Source: RYN-230 sp963760405 (GTDB lineage: Bacteria; Actinomycetota; Actinomycetes; Streptosporangiales; Streptosporangiaceae). Taken from it: a stretch of 64,000 nucleotides of DNA. The stretch covers positions 124,001-188,000 of the forward strand of contig CAVXCV010000007.1 of assembly GCA_963760405.1 (NCBI GenBank), given 5' to 3'. The position numbers and the translations under genes were made by a program. This document shows, piece by piece, positions 26,281 through 35,767 of the stretch (positions are counted from its first letter, which is position 1; each line of letters starts with the position of its first letter). The notes below the pieces were generated by a model. That model did no database searches. It was not told where the DNA came from and saw nothing but the letters and a program-made list of their open reading frames with translations.

Positions 26281-27917
26281 TGCCACCTGGTCGGCCATCT
26301 TCGGCCACAATGGGGTCATGGCCGCGTGGCGCGCTTTTGCCCAGCCTCCCCCGGTACGCCGCGCTCGCCGCGGGTGCCCTCCCGGTCCTGGCCTTTCCCG
26401 CACTGAACCTGGAGTTCCTCGGCTGGTGCGGGCTGGTCCCCGGGATGGCTGTCATCCGCGCCGCGCCGTCGGCGCGGGAGGCGGCGGTGCGCGGCTGGTG
26501 GCTGGGCAGCGGTTTCCTGCTGGCCGCAATGTACTGGCTGGCACCGAACATCGGGCCGGGACTGCTGCTCATCGCCATCGTGCTCGGCGCGCTGTGGGCC
26601 GGGTTCGGGGTGGCTGTGTGGGCGCTGCTGCGCGCACCGCTCCGCCCGGGGCGCGTGCTTGCCGCCCTGGTCGTGCTGCCGAGCTACTGGCTGCTCACCG
26701 AATGGGCCCGGTCCTGGCAGGGGTTCGGCGGCCCGTGGGCGGTGCTGGGCACCAGCCAGTGGCAGCACCCCACGGTGCTCGCGCTCGCCTCGGCCGGCGG
26801 GGTCTGGCTGATCAGCTTCATCCTGGTCGCGGCGAACACCGGCATCCTGGTCCTGCTGACCGCCCGCGGCTGGGCCGCCCGCGCAGTGGCCGCGGCCGGG
26901 ACCGCGGCCGCCATCGCGGCGGGACCGGTCACGTTCGCGCTGACCACGGCCGCGCCCGCGGCCCGCGCGGTGACCGTGGCCCTGGTCCAGCCGGGCATCA
27001 CCCGGGCCAGCAACAGCCGGGTCAACGCCAGCCTGCGGCTGTCCGGGCGGCTGGCCGCTGACCACCCCGACCTGATCGTCTGGGGGGAGAGCAGCGTCGG
27101 CAACGATCTCCAGCGCGACCCGGTACTGTACCGGCAGATCAGGCAGCTGGCCGCGGCCAGCGGCGCCGAGGTGCTGGTGAATCAGGATGCCATCCTGCCC
27201 GGCCAGGCCAGGTCCAAGGTGGCGCTGCTGATCAGCAGGCACGGGGTGACCGGCTCGTACACGAAGACCCGGCTGGTCCCGTTCGGTGAGTACATTCCGC
27301 TGCGCGGGGCGCTCGGCTGGCTCACCCGGATCAGCCAGGCCGCGCCCAGCAACATGGTGCCGGGCGACGGCGCCCACCTGGTGCGCGCCACCAGCCGGGA
27401 CGGCCAGCCGCTGCCGCTCGGTGTGCTCATCTGCTTCGAGTCCGCCTTCCCGGACATGTCCCGGGTCGATACCAGGCTGGGCGCGCAGCTGATCGTCTAC
27501 CAGACCTCGGATTCCACCTTCCAGCAGAGCTGGGCCCCGGCCCAGCACGCGGCGCTGGGCGCGGTGCGCGCCGCGGAAACCGGGCGGCCCGTGGTACAGG
27601 CGGCGCTGACCGGGGACAGCGCCGCGTTCGACCCGCGCGGGCGGCTGCTGGCGCTGATCACCACCCAGGACCGGGGCGTGACCGTGCTGCGCATCGGGTT
27701 GCCCCCGGCGGCGGCGCTGACCCTCTATGACCGGCTCGGCGACTACCTCCCGTGGACGGCCACCGGGATCGCCCTGATCGCTGCGGCCGCCTGGCTGGCC
27801 CCGGCGATTCGTCGGCCCCGTCAGGGGAAGGTAGCGTTGGACCGCAACCACCGACGCACCCGGTCCGTCTCAGTATCGGAAGTAGCGCGATCGGCGGGTT
27901 CCGGCCCCGAGAGCTGA
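26280..27917 (+). CDS. lnt: Apolipoprotein N-acyltransferase 2
   Basis: A second, divergent Lnt of 545 residues from an ATG that overlaps the first gene's TGA (TGATG); ATG 26310 is an alternative. N-terminal helices (YAALAAGALPVLAFPALN and others) precede a nitrilase-like domain with the triad Glu (VWGESSVG), Lys (TKTRLVPFGEYIPLR) and Cys (GVLICFESAFP). A last TM helix and a basic tail follow. Tandem lnt genes suggest division of labour between lipoprotein substrates or acyl donors. A lipoprotein gene lies 36 bp downstream. Confidence 0.93.
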   Translation: MPPGRPSSATMGSWPRGALLPSLPRYAALAAGALPVLAFPALNLEFLGWCGLVPGMAVIRAAPSAREAAVRGWWLGSGFLLAAMYWLAPNIGPGLLLIAIVLGALWAGFGVAVWALLRAPLRPGRVLAALVVLPSYWLLTEWARSWQGFGGPWAVLGTSQWQHPTVLALASAGGVWLISFILVAANTGILVLLTARGWAARAVAAAGTAAAIAAGPVTFALTTAAPAARAVTVALVQPGITRASNSRVNASLRLSGRLAADHPDLIVWGESSVGNDLQRDPVLYRQIRQLAAASGAEVLVNQDAILPGQARSKVALLISRHGVTGSYTKTRLVPFGEYIPLRGALGWLTRISQAAPSNMVPGDGAHLVRATSRDGQPLPLGVLICFESAFPDMSRVDTRLGAQLIVYQTSDSTFQQSWAPAQHAALGAVRAAETGRPVVQAALTGDSAAFDPRGRLLALITTQDRGVTVLRIGLPPAAALTLYDRLGDYLPWTATGIALIAAAAWLAPAIRRPRQGKVALDRNHRRTRSVSVSEVARSAGSGPES

Positions 27918-27953
27918 AGCCACGGCGGGCCATCGGCAACAGGAGGACACGCA

Positions 27954-29318
27954 GTGCGGGACACCGGCGTGCGGAGTATCGGCGTCGTGCGGAGTATCGG
28001 CGTGGGGCACGGTCACGGAGCGGGCGTTCACCGCGGCTGGCGGGGGCGCCGGAGCCTGCTCACCATCCCGGCCGTGTCCGCTGTGGCCTGCCTGCTGCTG
28101 GCCGCCTGCAGCGGCGGCACGCCCCAGCCGGGAGCGCCGGCCGCCAGGGCCAGCAGCGCGTCCCCGGCCGCGCAGCTGTCCATCACCCCCGCCAACGGCG
28201 GCACGAACGTGAATCCGGGCGCCGGGGTCACGGTCACCACGCACAGCGGCACGATCCAGTCGGTCACCGTGACCAGCGGCCAGAACTCGGTCACCGGGAC
28301 CCTCAACTCAGCCAAGACCACCTGGCAGAGCACCTGGACGCTGCAGCCGTCGAGCAGCTACACGGTGCACGCGACCGCGGTGAACCCGGCCGGCCGGACG
28401 GTCACCGAGACCAGTTCGTTCCGCACGCTCAGCCCGGCCGCCACCGACACGGCGATGATCTTCGAGGGGTATCAGCAGACCTACGGCGTGGGCATGCCGG
28501 TGCTGATCAATTTCAGCGCCCCGGTGACCAACCGGGTGGCGGTGGAAAAGGCCCTGCAGCTGACCACGTCCACCCCGGTGACCGGCGCCTGGTACTGGGA
28601 CGGCAACCAGACCCTGTACTTCCGCCCCATGAACTACTGGCCGGCTGGCACCACGGTCTCCTTTGCCGGGCACCTGGCCGGGGTGGAGGCCGCCCCCGGG
28701 GTGTACTTCACCGCCGACCTGACCCAGAGCTTCACTATCGGGCCCTCGCTGATCGCTGTGGCCAACACCCAGAGTCACTACATGAAGGTGTACTACAAGG
28801 GCCAGCTGTTCGGTAACTGGCCGATCAGCTCCGGGCGGCCGGGCCTGGACACCGTGGACGGCACCTACGTGACCATCGAAAAGGGCAACCCGGTCCGCAT
28901 GGTCGGCAACGGCTACAACGAGCTGGTCAACGACGCGGTGCGGTTCACCTTCAGCGGGGACTACATCCACTCCGCGCCGTGGTCCGTGGGCCAGCAGGGC
29001 AACACCAACGTCAGCCACGGCTGCCTGAACGTGTCCCCGGCCAACGCGGCCACCTACTACAGCATGGCGGTACCCGGCGACCCGGTGACGGTCGCGGGCA
29101 GCCCGGCCGCGGGCAAGTGGGACGACGGCTGGACCGTGTGGTTCCTGAGCTGGAACCAGCTGGTGCAGGGCAGCGCACTGCACCAGGCGGTGCAGGCTGG
29201 GCCGTCCGGCAGCACGTTCGTCAGCCCGGCTGCGGTCACCGCGACGCCGACCTCGACCTTCCTGGCCGGGCCGGCCGCGAACAACAGCGCCGCCGGTCAG
29301 CCCGACCCGGCAGGCTGA
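27954..29318 (+). CDS. Lipoprotein L,D-transpeptidase
   Basis: Forms 3-3 cross-links in peptidoglycan. The GTG start follows AGGAGG. A signal peptide (RGRRSLLTIPAVSAVACLLLAAC) ends in a lipobox with C52. Two Ig-like domains (about 65-280) carry an actinobacterial YkuD catalytic domain (about 280-400) with a catalytic His and SHGCLNVSPANA (catalytic Cys). Codons 5-17 hold an 18-bp duplication (GTGCGGAGTATCGGC twice). Location after two lnt genes fits a lipoprotein substrate of those enzymes. Its stop is 16 bp from a convergent gene. Confidence 0.95.
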   Translation: MRDTGVRSIGVVRSIGVGHGHGAGVHRGWRGRRSLLTIPAVSAVACLLLAACSGGTPQPGAPAARASSASPAAQLSITPANGGTNVNPGAGVTVTTHSGTIQSVTVTSGQNSVTGTLNSAKTTWQSTWTLQPSSSYTVHATAVNPAGRTVTETSSFRTLSPAATDTAMIFEGYQQTYGVGMPVLINFSAPVTNRVAVEKALQLTTSTPVTGAWYWDGNQTLYFRPMNYWPAGTTVSFAGHLAGVEAAPGVYFTADLTQSFTIGPSLIAVANTQSHYMKVYYKGQLFGNWPISSGRPGLDTVDGTYVTIEKGNPVRMVGNGYNELVNDAVRFTFSGDYIHSAPWSVGQQGNTNVSHGCLNVSPANAATYYSMAVPGDPVTVAGSPAAGKWDDGWTVWFLSWNQLVQGSALHQAVQAGPSGSTFVSPAAVTATPTSTFLAGPAANNSAAGQPDPAG

Positions 29319-29334
29319 TCCCAGGCCCCGCAGG

Positions 29335-30568
29335 TCACCCCCGCAGGTCACCCCGCTGGTCAGCCCGGGCCAGCCGGGTGGCCAGCCGCTGCAGCCCCGC
29401 CGCGGTCCACGCGGCGGGCCGCGGGCTGGCCCCGTCGGCCAGGCCGTTCCAGTACACCGACCAGGTGCCCGCGACCAGCCGGCGCACGCCCGGCGCGGTG
29501 AGCAGCCGGATGGTCGCGGACGCGGCGCGCGGCCGGCCCAGCAGGACCGATTGCAGCGCCGCCGCCCCGGGCAGGTACCGGCCGAACGCGGCCGCGACCG
29601 CCTCGGTGTACCCGGCCGCGGCCCGGCCCGGGTCCGCCAGCAGGCTTTCCGCGGCGAGCCGGGCGCTGACCATGGCGGGCCCGATGCCCTCGCCCTGCAA
29701 CGGGTTGATCAGCCCGGCCGCGTCCCCGGCCAGCAGGACATTCCCGGCCGCCGGCGGCGTCCCGGTGCCACCCATCCGCAGCCAGCCGCCGGTGACCGGA
29801 CCGGGCTGCGCGTCCGCGGCCAGGTCCCCGGCCGAGCGCAGCCTCGAGCAGAACGCGGCCAGGTCCCCGGCTAGCTTGGCCTGCTGCCGCCGGGTGCCCA
29901 GGCCAACCCCGATGCCCACGTTCGCCTGCCCATCCGCGCCCGGGAACAGCCACCCGTAGCCCGGGTAGATCCGCCACGGCGCCGCGTCCAGCAGGACCAG
30001 CAGCGGCAGCGGCACGTGGGCCGGGACATAACTGCGGATCGCGAACCCCCACAGCGCGGTGTCCGGGTCGAGCATCCCAGCCAGCCGGGCGACCGGGCTC
30101 AGCGCGCCATCCGCGCCGATCACGGCGTCGGTGGCCAGCTCCTGCCCGTTGCTCCCGATCACCGTCCGGACCAGCCCGGACGGCCCGCGGTCCAGCGCGC
30201 TGACCCGGGCCCGGACCGGCTCGGCGCCGGCCTGCAGCGCGGCGGTGCGCAGCGCGTCGTCCAGGACGCAGCGCGGGATCACCACCCCGTGCCCGGGGTA
30301 GCTGCGGCCGCGGAAGGCGGGCAGCCGGGACCGGTGCCCGGACGGGCCGGCCACCAGCAGGTCGGCGCCCTGGCCCGCGTCGGGCACGCGCAGCCCGAGC
30401 TCGTCGAGCAGCTGCACGCCACGCGGCCCGACCAGGTCCCCGCAGGCCTTGTCCCGGGGGAAGGCCGCCTTGTCCACCAGCGCGACCCGGGCTCCGCCGC
30501 GGGCGAGCACCAGGGCGGCCACGCTGCCCTGGCCCGGCGCCGACGACGACCGCGTCGTAGGCGCTCAC
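29335..30568 (-). CDS. Geranylgeranyl reductase family flavoprotein, frameshifted
   Basis: A 410-residue FAD-dependent reductase of the GGR/MenJ family, which saturates isoprenoid double bonds. The N-terminus (SAYDAVVVGAGPG) lies in one frame and the continuation (SVAALVLARGGARVALVDKA) in the next. An extra base in the CCC at 30527-30529 explains it. Then come the family signature RDKACGDLVGPRGVQLLDEL, DAVIGADGALSPVARLAG, IYPGYGWLFPGADGQANVGIG (YPGYGWLFP is typical) and LLAGDAAGLINPLQGEGIG. The GTG start overlaps the preceding membrane-protein gene by 4 bp. Within this operon, reduction of a quinone side chain is a reasonable inference. Confidence 0.9.
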
Positions 30569-31290
30569 CGGGCCAGCACGACCGCGACGGCCAGGGTGCC
30601 GGTGGCCCAGGTGAAGTAGCGCAACGCGCGCTCGAGCGGGGCCAGCAGGTCGCCCCGGCCGAGCTCTTGCTGGCGGCCGTCACCCCAGGTGACGTGGACG
30701 GACACGGCGGTGATCCGGCGGCGCAGCGCCCGGGCCGGGGTGCTGAGCGCACGCTGCCCCATGGACAGGAAGAACGCGAACACGGCGCCGACCAGCGCCG
30801 CTGGCGGCAGCGTCCAGTGCTGCACGTACGCGCCGGTCAGCAGCGGAAACGCACCCCACGCGGCGCCGAACCAGAAGTCGCTGTGCAGCCGGCCGCCCGC
30901 CAGCTCCAGGTTGTACCCGCAGACCAGGATGGCCCCGGCGATCACGAACGGGAGGATCCGGAGGCCGCCGAACAGCAGGCCCAGCGCGACCGCCCCGGCT
31001 ACCGACACGGCGGCGGTCACGATCAGCACCACGCTGCTGATACCGGTGCCCAGCGGCCGCCCGTGCAGCTCGTCGAGGGCATGCGCGCCCACGCCCACGG
31101 CGAGGAAGAACGCGATCAGGGACGCACCCAGCCGCCAGAGCACCGGGTCCGGTACCAGCGCCGCACCGATCGCCACGTAGGACAGGTGCCACAGGGTGTA
31201 CGGCGGGTGCAGCAGGGTCAGCCAGTCCCGGAAACCCCCGGTGCCGCGGCCCAGCGCGTAGAACGCTGTCTTCTCGGTGCCGGCGCTCAC
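30565..31290 (-). CDS. Integral membrane protein of the GGR operon
   Basis: 241 residues from a GTG that overlaps the methyltransferase stop by 4 bp; its own stop overlaps the reductase start by 4 bp. About seven hydrophobic segments are visible, the first after LLHPPYTLWHLSYVAIGAAL. A charged pair HALDELHG lies after the second helix, somewhat like acidic motifs of polytopic prenyl enzymes, but no UbiA motif (NDxxD) is found. I recall relatives next to methyltransferase and GGR genes but no assigned function. It may handle a membrane-bound isoprenoid intermediate. Confidence 0.8.
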   Translation of the reverse strand: MSAGTEKTAFYALGRGTGGFRDWLTLLHPPYTLWHLSYVAIGAALVPDPVLWRLGASLIAFFLAVGVGAHALDELHGRPLGTGISSVVLIVTAAVSVAGAVALGLLFGGLRILPFVIAGAILVCGYNLELAGGRLHSDFWFGAAWGAFPLLTGAYVQHWTLPPAALVGAVFAFFLSMGQRALSTPARALRRRITAVSVHVTWGDGRQQELGRGDLLAPLERALRYFTWATGTLAVAVVLAR

Positions 31291-32051
31291 GAACCGGATC
31301 CCGCGGCTGGCCCGGCTTTGCGGCCCCACATGACCAGGCCGCCGCCCAGGCTGAGCTGGCGCACCCCGACCTCGGTCAGGCCCGCCGCCCGCCAGGCGGC
31401 AATGTGGTCCTCCAGGCTGTACTGCCGGTAGTGCACGGAGATGCTGGGGCCGAGGAACCGGCCCACCCGGTACCAGGCTGGACCGCCGGTCAGCGCGCCG
31501 AACAGCGGCAGCGCCAGCCGGGTATACAGCCACCAGGACGCGCGCCAGCCGGGCTGCGGTGGCACGAAGAAGTCCAGGCTGGCCAGGGTTCCCCCGGGGC
31601 GCAGGCAGCGGGCCATCTCAGCCACGGTCGCCGCCGGGTCCGGCACATAGCGGAGCAGGTAGGAAAAGGTCACTGCGTCGAAGGTGGCGTCGCCGAACGG
31701 CAGGTCATCCGCCCGGGCCACGGCGAGCCGGACCCGGCCGCGCTGACCCGGGCGGCGGGTCTGGGCCACCCCGGCACGCAGCATCGGCTCGTTCAGGTCG
31801 ACCCCGACCACCGAAGCACCGGTGCGCCCGGCCACGGCCAGCGCCACTCCGGCCGGGCCGGTCGCCACGTCCAGCACCAGCTGCGGCGACCCGGCGGCGG
31901 TACGGTCCACCACCGCCCGCCGCCAGCGGCGGTCCTGGCCGAGGGAAAGCAGGTAGGCGAGGCGGTCGTACCGGGCGGGCAGGCCGTCGAACACGGCACG
32001 GGCCACCGGCTCGCCACGCAGGCGGGCGTCTTGGGCAGGTTCAGCTGTCAC
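31287..32051 (-). CDS. UbiE/MenG-like methyltransferase
   Basis: A 254-residue class I methyltransferase. The start GTG 32051 (TAEPAQDARLRGEP) was chosen because longer frames run into the helicase gene. RYDRLAYLLSLGQDRRWRR and LVLDVATGPAGVALAVA (SAM motif I), VVGVDLNEPML, FDAVTFSYLLRYVPDP and EMARCLRPGG follow the pattern of demethylmenaquinone/ubiquinone methyltransferases. It heads a three-gene unit (methyltransferase, membrane protein, GGR), all with 4-bp overlaps. Menaquinone or another prenyl lipid is the likely substrate class. Confidence 0.87.
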   Translation of the reverse strand: MTAEPAQDARLRGEPVARAVFDGLPARYDRLAYLLSLGQDRRWRRAVVDRTAAGSPQLVLDVATGPAGVALAVAGRTGASVVGVDLNEPMLRAGVAQTRRPGQRGRVRLAVARADDLPFGDATFDAVTFSYLLRYVPDPAATVAEMARCLRPGGTLASLDFFVPPQPGWRASWWLYTRLALPLFGALTGGPAWYRVGRFLGPSISVHYRQYSLEDHIAAWRAAGLTEVGVRQLSLGGGLVMWGRKAGPAAGSGS

Positions 32052-32097
32052 CGGGTAGATCGTCGCATGCGCGCCCGGCGGGGGCAAGGAACCGTCG

Positions 32098-33684
32098 TCA
32101 GCCAGCCCGGCGGGCAGGCACGCGGCCACCCCGGCCGCGGTTCCCGGCCGGGGCGTTACCGGGAGCACGCCGCGCGGCCCGGCCGGGCGCCCGGTTCTTC
32201 CGGTTCCCTGCCGTCTGGTTCCAAGCCGTCTGGTTCCATGCCGTCTGGCCGGCGGCCTCATCGCGGGCCGGGCGCGGCGGAATGGGCGATCCGGACGTTG
32301 CGATCTCCCGGACCGCGTGGTGCCCTGGCTGTACCCGGTGCTGGGCGGCGGTCACGCCCGCCGCCTGGTGCAGCCGCGCTACCTCGCGGACCTGGTCCGG
32401 GCCGGCGAAGGCGAGCACCGTCCCGGTCGCGCCGGCCCGAGCGGTCCGGCCCGAGCGGTGCAGGTAGTCCTTGTGGTCATTGGGCGGGTCGAAGTGCACG
32501 ACCACGCCGACGTCGTCGATGTGCAGCCCGCGGGCAGCCACGTCTGTGGCGACCAGCACCCGGGGGTAACCGGCCGCGAACGCGTCCAGCGCCCGCTGCC
32601 GCTGGTTCTGGTTCAGGTTGCCGTGGATGGCCACCGCTGCCTCGCCGGCCCGGGTGAGCTGCTTGGCGAGCCGGTCCGCTCCGTGCTTGGTGCGCACGAA
32701 GAACAGGGTGCGCGCTGGCCGGGCGGCTATCTCGGCCGCGATCGTGACCTTGTCGTCGGCGGCCAGCACGAATACCTGATGGTCAGCGGCCTCGCCTAGG
32801 TCCGCCGCAGGCGCGACAGCGTGCAGCGCCGGGTCGGTGAGGTAGCCGGAAACCAGCCGGTGCACGTCGCGGTCCAGGGTGGCGGAGAACAGCAGCCGCT
32901 GGCCGCCGGCCGGGGTCTCGTCCAGGATCCGGGTCACCGCGGGCAGGAAGCCGAGGTCGGCCATATGGTCCGCCTCGTCCACCACAGCGATCTCGACCTG
33001 GCCGAGCGTGCAGGCCCGGCGCTCCAGCAGGTCGATGAGGCGCCCGGGGGTGGCCACCACGATGTCCACACCGCGGCGGAGCCGGTCGATCTGGCGGCCG
33101 ATCGGCGCGCCGCCGTACACGGTGGCCACGCTGATGCAGATGCCCTGGCCGAGCGGGGAAAGCACGTCGGCGACCTGCTTGGCCAGTTCCCGGGTGGGCA
33201 CCAGTACCAGCCCGCGCGGGGCCTGGGCCCGCCGCCCGCCGGGGGGCTGCTGGTTAGCCAGCCGGGTGAGCATGGCGAGGCCGAACGCGAGCGTCTTGCC
33301 GGACCCGGTCTGCGCGCGGCCGAGGACGTCCCGGCCGGCCAGCGCGTCCGGCAGCGCCCGGGCCTGGATGGCGAACGGCTCGCTGATGCCGCTGCGGGTG
33401 AGGGCATTGACGAGAGGGGCAGGCAGCCCCATCTCGGCGAAGCTGGCTGGCGGCGGGGCCGGCTGGGCGAGCGCCGCGGTGAGCGCGCGGTCGAGCTCGG
33501 CTGCCCCATCGGCGGCCGGGCCGCGGCGGCCAGGGCCAGTGCGGGCCGGGTCGCGGCGAGCGCCAGCGGTGCCGCGGCGGGGGGCAGGGCCGCCGCGGTG
33601 GCCGGCCCTGGCCTTACCGCGCTGGGCAGAACTCGGGTTGCTGCGCGGGGCAGCGTTGCTGCGCGGGGCAGCACTGTGTGGCAC
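32098..33684 (-). CDS. DEAD-box ATP-dependent RNA helicase
   Basis: 528 residues with the complete motif set: Q motif (FAEMGLPAPLVNALTRSGIS, FAIQARALPDAL), I (AQTGSGKT), Ia (PTRELAKQ), II (VDEADHM), III (FSATL), and the C-terminal lobe ATDVAARGLHIDDV with HRSGRTARAG. N- and C-terminal tails are basic and repetitive. The C-terminal QTAWN-QTAWN-QTAGN is encoded by three 15-bp units (32202-32246). The N-terminal AAPRSN pair comes from an 18-bp duplication. Likely a cold/ribosome-assembly helicase. Confidence 0.95.
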   Translation of the reverse strand: MPHSAAPRSNAAPRSNPSSAQRGKARAGHRGGPAPRRGTAGARRDPARTGPGRRGPAADGAAELDRALTAALAQPAPPPASFAEMGLPAPLVNALTRSGISEPFAIQARALPDALAGRDVLGRAQTGSGKTLAFGLAMLTRLANQQPPGGRRAQAPRGLVLVPTRELAKQVADVLSPLGQGICISVATVYGGAPIGRQIDRLRRGVDIVVATPGRLIDLLERRACTLGQVEIAVVDEADHMADLGFLPAVTRILDETPAGGQRLLFSATLDRDVHRLVSGYLTDPALHAVAPAADLGEAADHQVFVLAADDKVTIAAEIAARPARTLFFVRTKHGADRLAKQLTRAGEAAVAIHGNLNQNQRQRALDAFAAGYPRVLVATDVAARGLHIDDVGVVVHFDPPNDHKDYLHRSGRTARAGATGTVLAFAGPDQVREVARLHQAAGVTAAQHRVQPGHHAVREIATSGSPIPPRPARDEAAGQTAWNQTAWNQTAGNRKNRAPGRAARRAPGNAPAGNRGRGGRVPARRAG

Positions 33685-33834
33685 GGGAGAAAACTCCGTC
33701 CATGCTTGGTGGGCCGCGTCGCGGGAGAAAGCGTTCGACCGCCAGCGGTGAACTAGACGTCACCGAGAAGCGGACTGCCCACACAAGCGACCGGCGGGCA
33801 ACTCGCCCGCGGGAGTGGCGGCGATGATTGCCGC

Positions 33835-34425
33835 CTACTCCGCAACCTTACCAGCCGGGCTGTTTGTTCCCGGGCCGCCGCGGCTGGCGCCAGCCGCTCC
33901 GCCCGGGGCAGCACCCTTCCCGGTGCCAGCCGCCCCCGGCGCTAAGCCCTCATCCTGCTCCGGCTTCTCGAACCGGCTGACCGCGATCAGCGCGGCCACG
34001 AACGCCACCACCATGCCGATGAGCAGCGCAAGCTCAGCCGTGGGGATGGTGTTCTCGTTGCTGAGCAGGAAGAGAACCCGCCTGATCACGGCGACCAGGC
34101 CGACGATGATGAACGGCTGCGCGGCCAGCCGGTGCGCGCGCAGCGACAGCACCACCGTGTGCACGATCTCGACCAGGATCAGCACCAGCAGCACGCGGTC
34201 CAGCAGGTTGATGGCGGCGGTGGCGATGGAGTCCTTGTGCACGTCGGTGACGAAGCTGATCACCCCGGAGATGACCAGGGTGGCAGCGAGCACGATCAGC
34301 ACCACGCCGACGACCACCGTGACGAAGTCCTGCGCATGTTCCAGCGCCCAGATGGAGGCCGTGACACCGGGGCGCCGCTCGGCGGGGGCGGTCCCGGGCT
34401 CGCTCGTATCGCCTGCGTCTGGCAA
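33835..34425 (-). CDS. psiE: PsiE family phosphate-starvation-inducible membrane protein
   Basis: 196 residues with four hydrophobic helices (about 33-60, 70-95, 100-120, 125-150). The PsiE-like pattern includes LLDRVLLVLILVEIVHTVVLSL and AQPFIIVGLVAVIRRVLFLLS. The acidic N-terminus and the Gly/Ala/Pro-rich C-terminus (about 155-196) are probably unstructured. The molecular function of PsiE is unknown. Its position next to PPK2 agrees with a link to phosphate metabolism. Confidence 0.88.
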   Translation of the reverse strand: MPDAGDTSEPGTAPAERRPGVTASIWALEHAQDFVTVVVGVVLIVLAATLVISGVISFVTDVHKDSIATAAINLLDRVLLVLILVEIVHTVVLSLRAHRLAAQPFIIVGLVAVIRRVLFLLSNENTIPTAELALLIGMVVAFVAALIAVSRFEKPEQDEGLAPGAAGTGKGAAPGGAAGASRGGPGTNSPAGKVAE

Positions 34426-34501
34426 GGGCTCCTCCGGCCGGCCGGTCCTGGGTCCGTGGCTGCCGCCATTAGACCAGAATCCGGGCGGCCCCAGGCAGGC
34501 C

Positions 34502-35495
34502 CTATCGGCGCGCCGCCGCGCCCTGGATCAGGTCGGCCGCGTGGTCCGGCACGAAGGTCTGCATTTCCCGTGGTACCCGCACATAACCCTTGGCCGCTGG
34601 GCGGGGCGGCAGCGACAGCTGCGGCGGGATGGTGTCGTGGTACGGGATGGTGGACAGCAGGTGGGCGATCATGTTGATCCGGGCCCGCCGTTTGTCATCG
34701 CTTTCCACCACGTACCACGGGGCCTCGGGCACGTCGGTGTGCAGCATCATCTCGTCCTTGGCCCGGGAGTAGTCCTCCCACCGGGTGACGGACTCCAGGT
34801 CCATCGGGGACAGCTTCCACCGCCGCAGCGGGTCGTTCATCCGGGACTGGAACCGCAGCTGCTGCTCTGCGTCGCTCACCGAGAACCAGTACTTCCGCAG
34901 CAGGATGCCGTCCTCGACGAGCATCCGCTCGAAGATGGGGCACTGGTGCAGGAATCGCGCGTACTCCTCCTTGGTGCAGAACCCCATCACGTGCTCGACG
35001 CCCGCACGGTTGTACCAGCTGCGGTCGAACAGCACCATCTGGCCGCTGGCCGGGAGGTGCTCGACGTAACGCTGGAAGTACCACTGCGACTGCTCACGAT
35101 CGGTGGGGGCGGGGAGGGCGGCGATCCGCGCCACGCGCGGGTTGAGGTACTGGCTGACCCGCTTGATCGTGCCGCCCTTGCCGGCCGCGTCCCGGCCTTC
35201 GAAGATCACCACGATCCTGGCGTTCTCGGTGCGCACCCATTCCTGCACCTTGACCAGTTCCGCCTGGAGCCGGTACAGCTCGTCCTCGTACACCTGCCGT
35301 GGCAGCCGCTTCGGGCCGGTGACGGCCGCCCGGCCATTGGCCGCCCCTTGTTTAGCAGCAGAGTGCTTGGCGGCACCGTGCTTTGGCGGCACCGTCTTTG
35401 GTGGCACCGTGCTTGGTGGCACCGTGCTTGGCGGCACCGTGCTTGGTGGCACTGTCCTTGGCGGGACTCTTGCCGTTCTTGTGGGCCACTGTCAT
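34502..35495 (-). CDS. ppk2: Polyphosphate kinase 2, with frameshift in a repetitive N-terminal tail
   Basis: Uses polyphosphate to phosphorylate nucleotides (or the reverse). The core has Walker A (EGRDAAGKGGTIKRV), DREQSQWYFQRYVEHLP, Walker B with lid (DRSWYNRAGVEHVMG), QLRFQSRMNDPLRRWKLSP and WYVVESDDKRRARIN. Upstream, an ATG at 35495 opens a Lys/His/Ala tail (MTVAHKNGKSPAKDSATKHG) made of 15-bp units (KHGAA/KHGAT). The frame meets the core only if one T of 35382-35384 is removed, giving 330 residues. Otherwise an unrelated PPSTV repeat would be translated from 35452. Confidence 0.93.
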
Positions 35496-35767
35496 GCACC
35501 CCCTCGTCACGGAGTCAACCACCAGACCGCGCCGCTGGGTACCCCTGGCGCAGGCTGGCCGCGGCGCAGCTGGGCGCGCCACAGGTGCATCACCCAGTGA
35601 CGTCACGCGACCGGGGGCAGGCGAGGTACCCCAACTGCAGTAATTCCGGCCCCCCGACGGTCGTCGCGGGCGGAACGGGGTACCTACCATCACGATGCCC
35701 CATCTGCCCTCCAGCCGGCCCGGGCCGCACCTCCGGGTCTTCCCGTCACCACTACCAGGAGCGACAC

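Noticed and set aside
26316..27851. A 511-codon minus-strand open frame
   Set aside because: Antisense to lnt2; composition of an antisense shadow.
24624..27917. A genuine natural fusion of two Lnt enzymes in one 1097-residue protein
   Set aside because: The fusion frame includes about 80 nonsense-like Arg/Gly/His-rich residues, while the other frame gives the normal end of Lnt1; a one-base error is simpler.
33815..35767. A long plus-strand open frame running into the lactonase gene
   Set aside because: It crosses psiE and ppk2 in antisense with no recognisable segments; real homology begins at ATG 35768.
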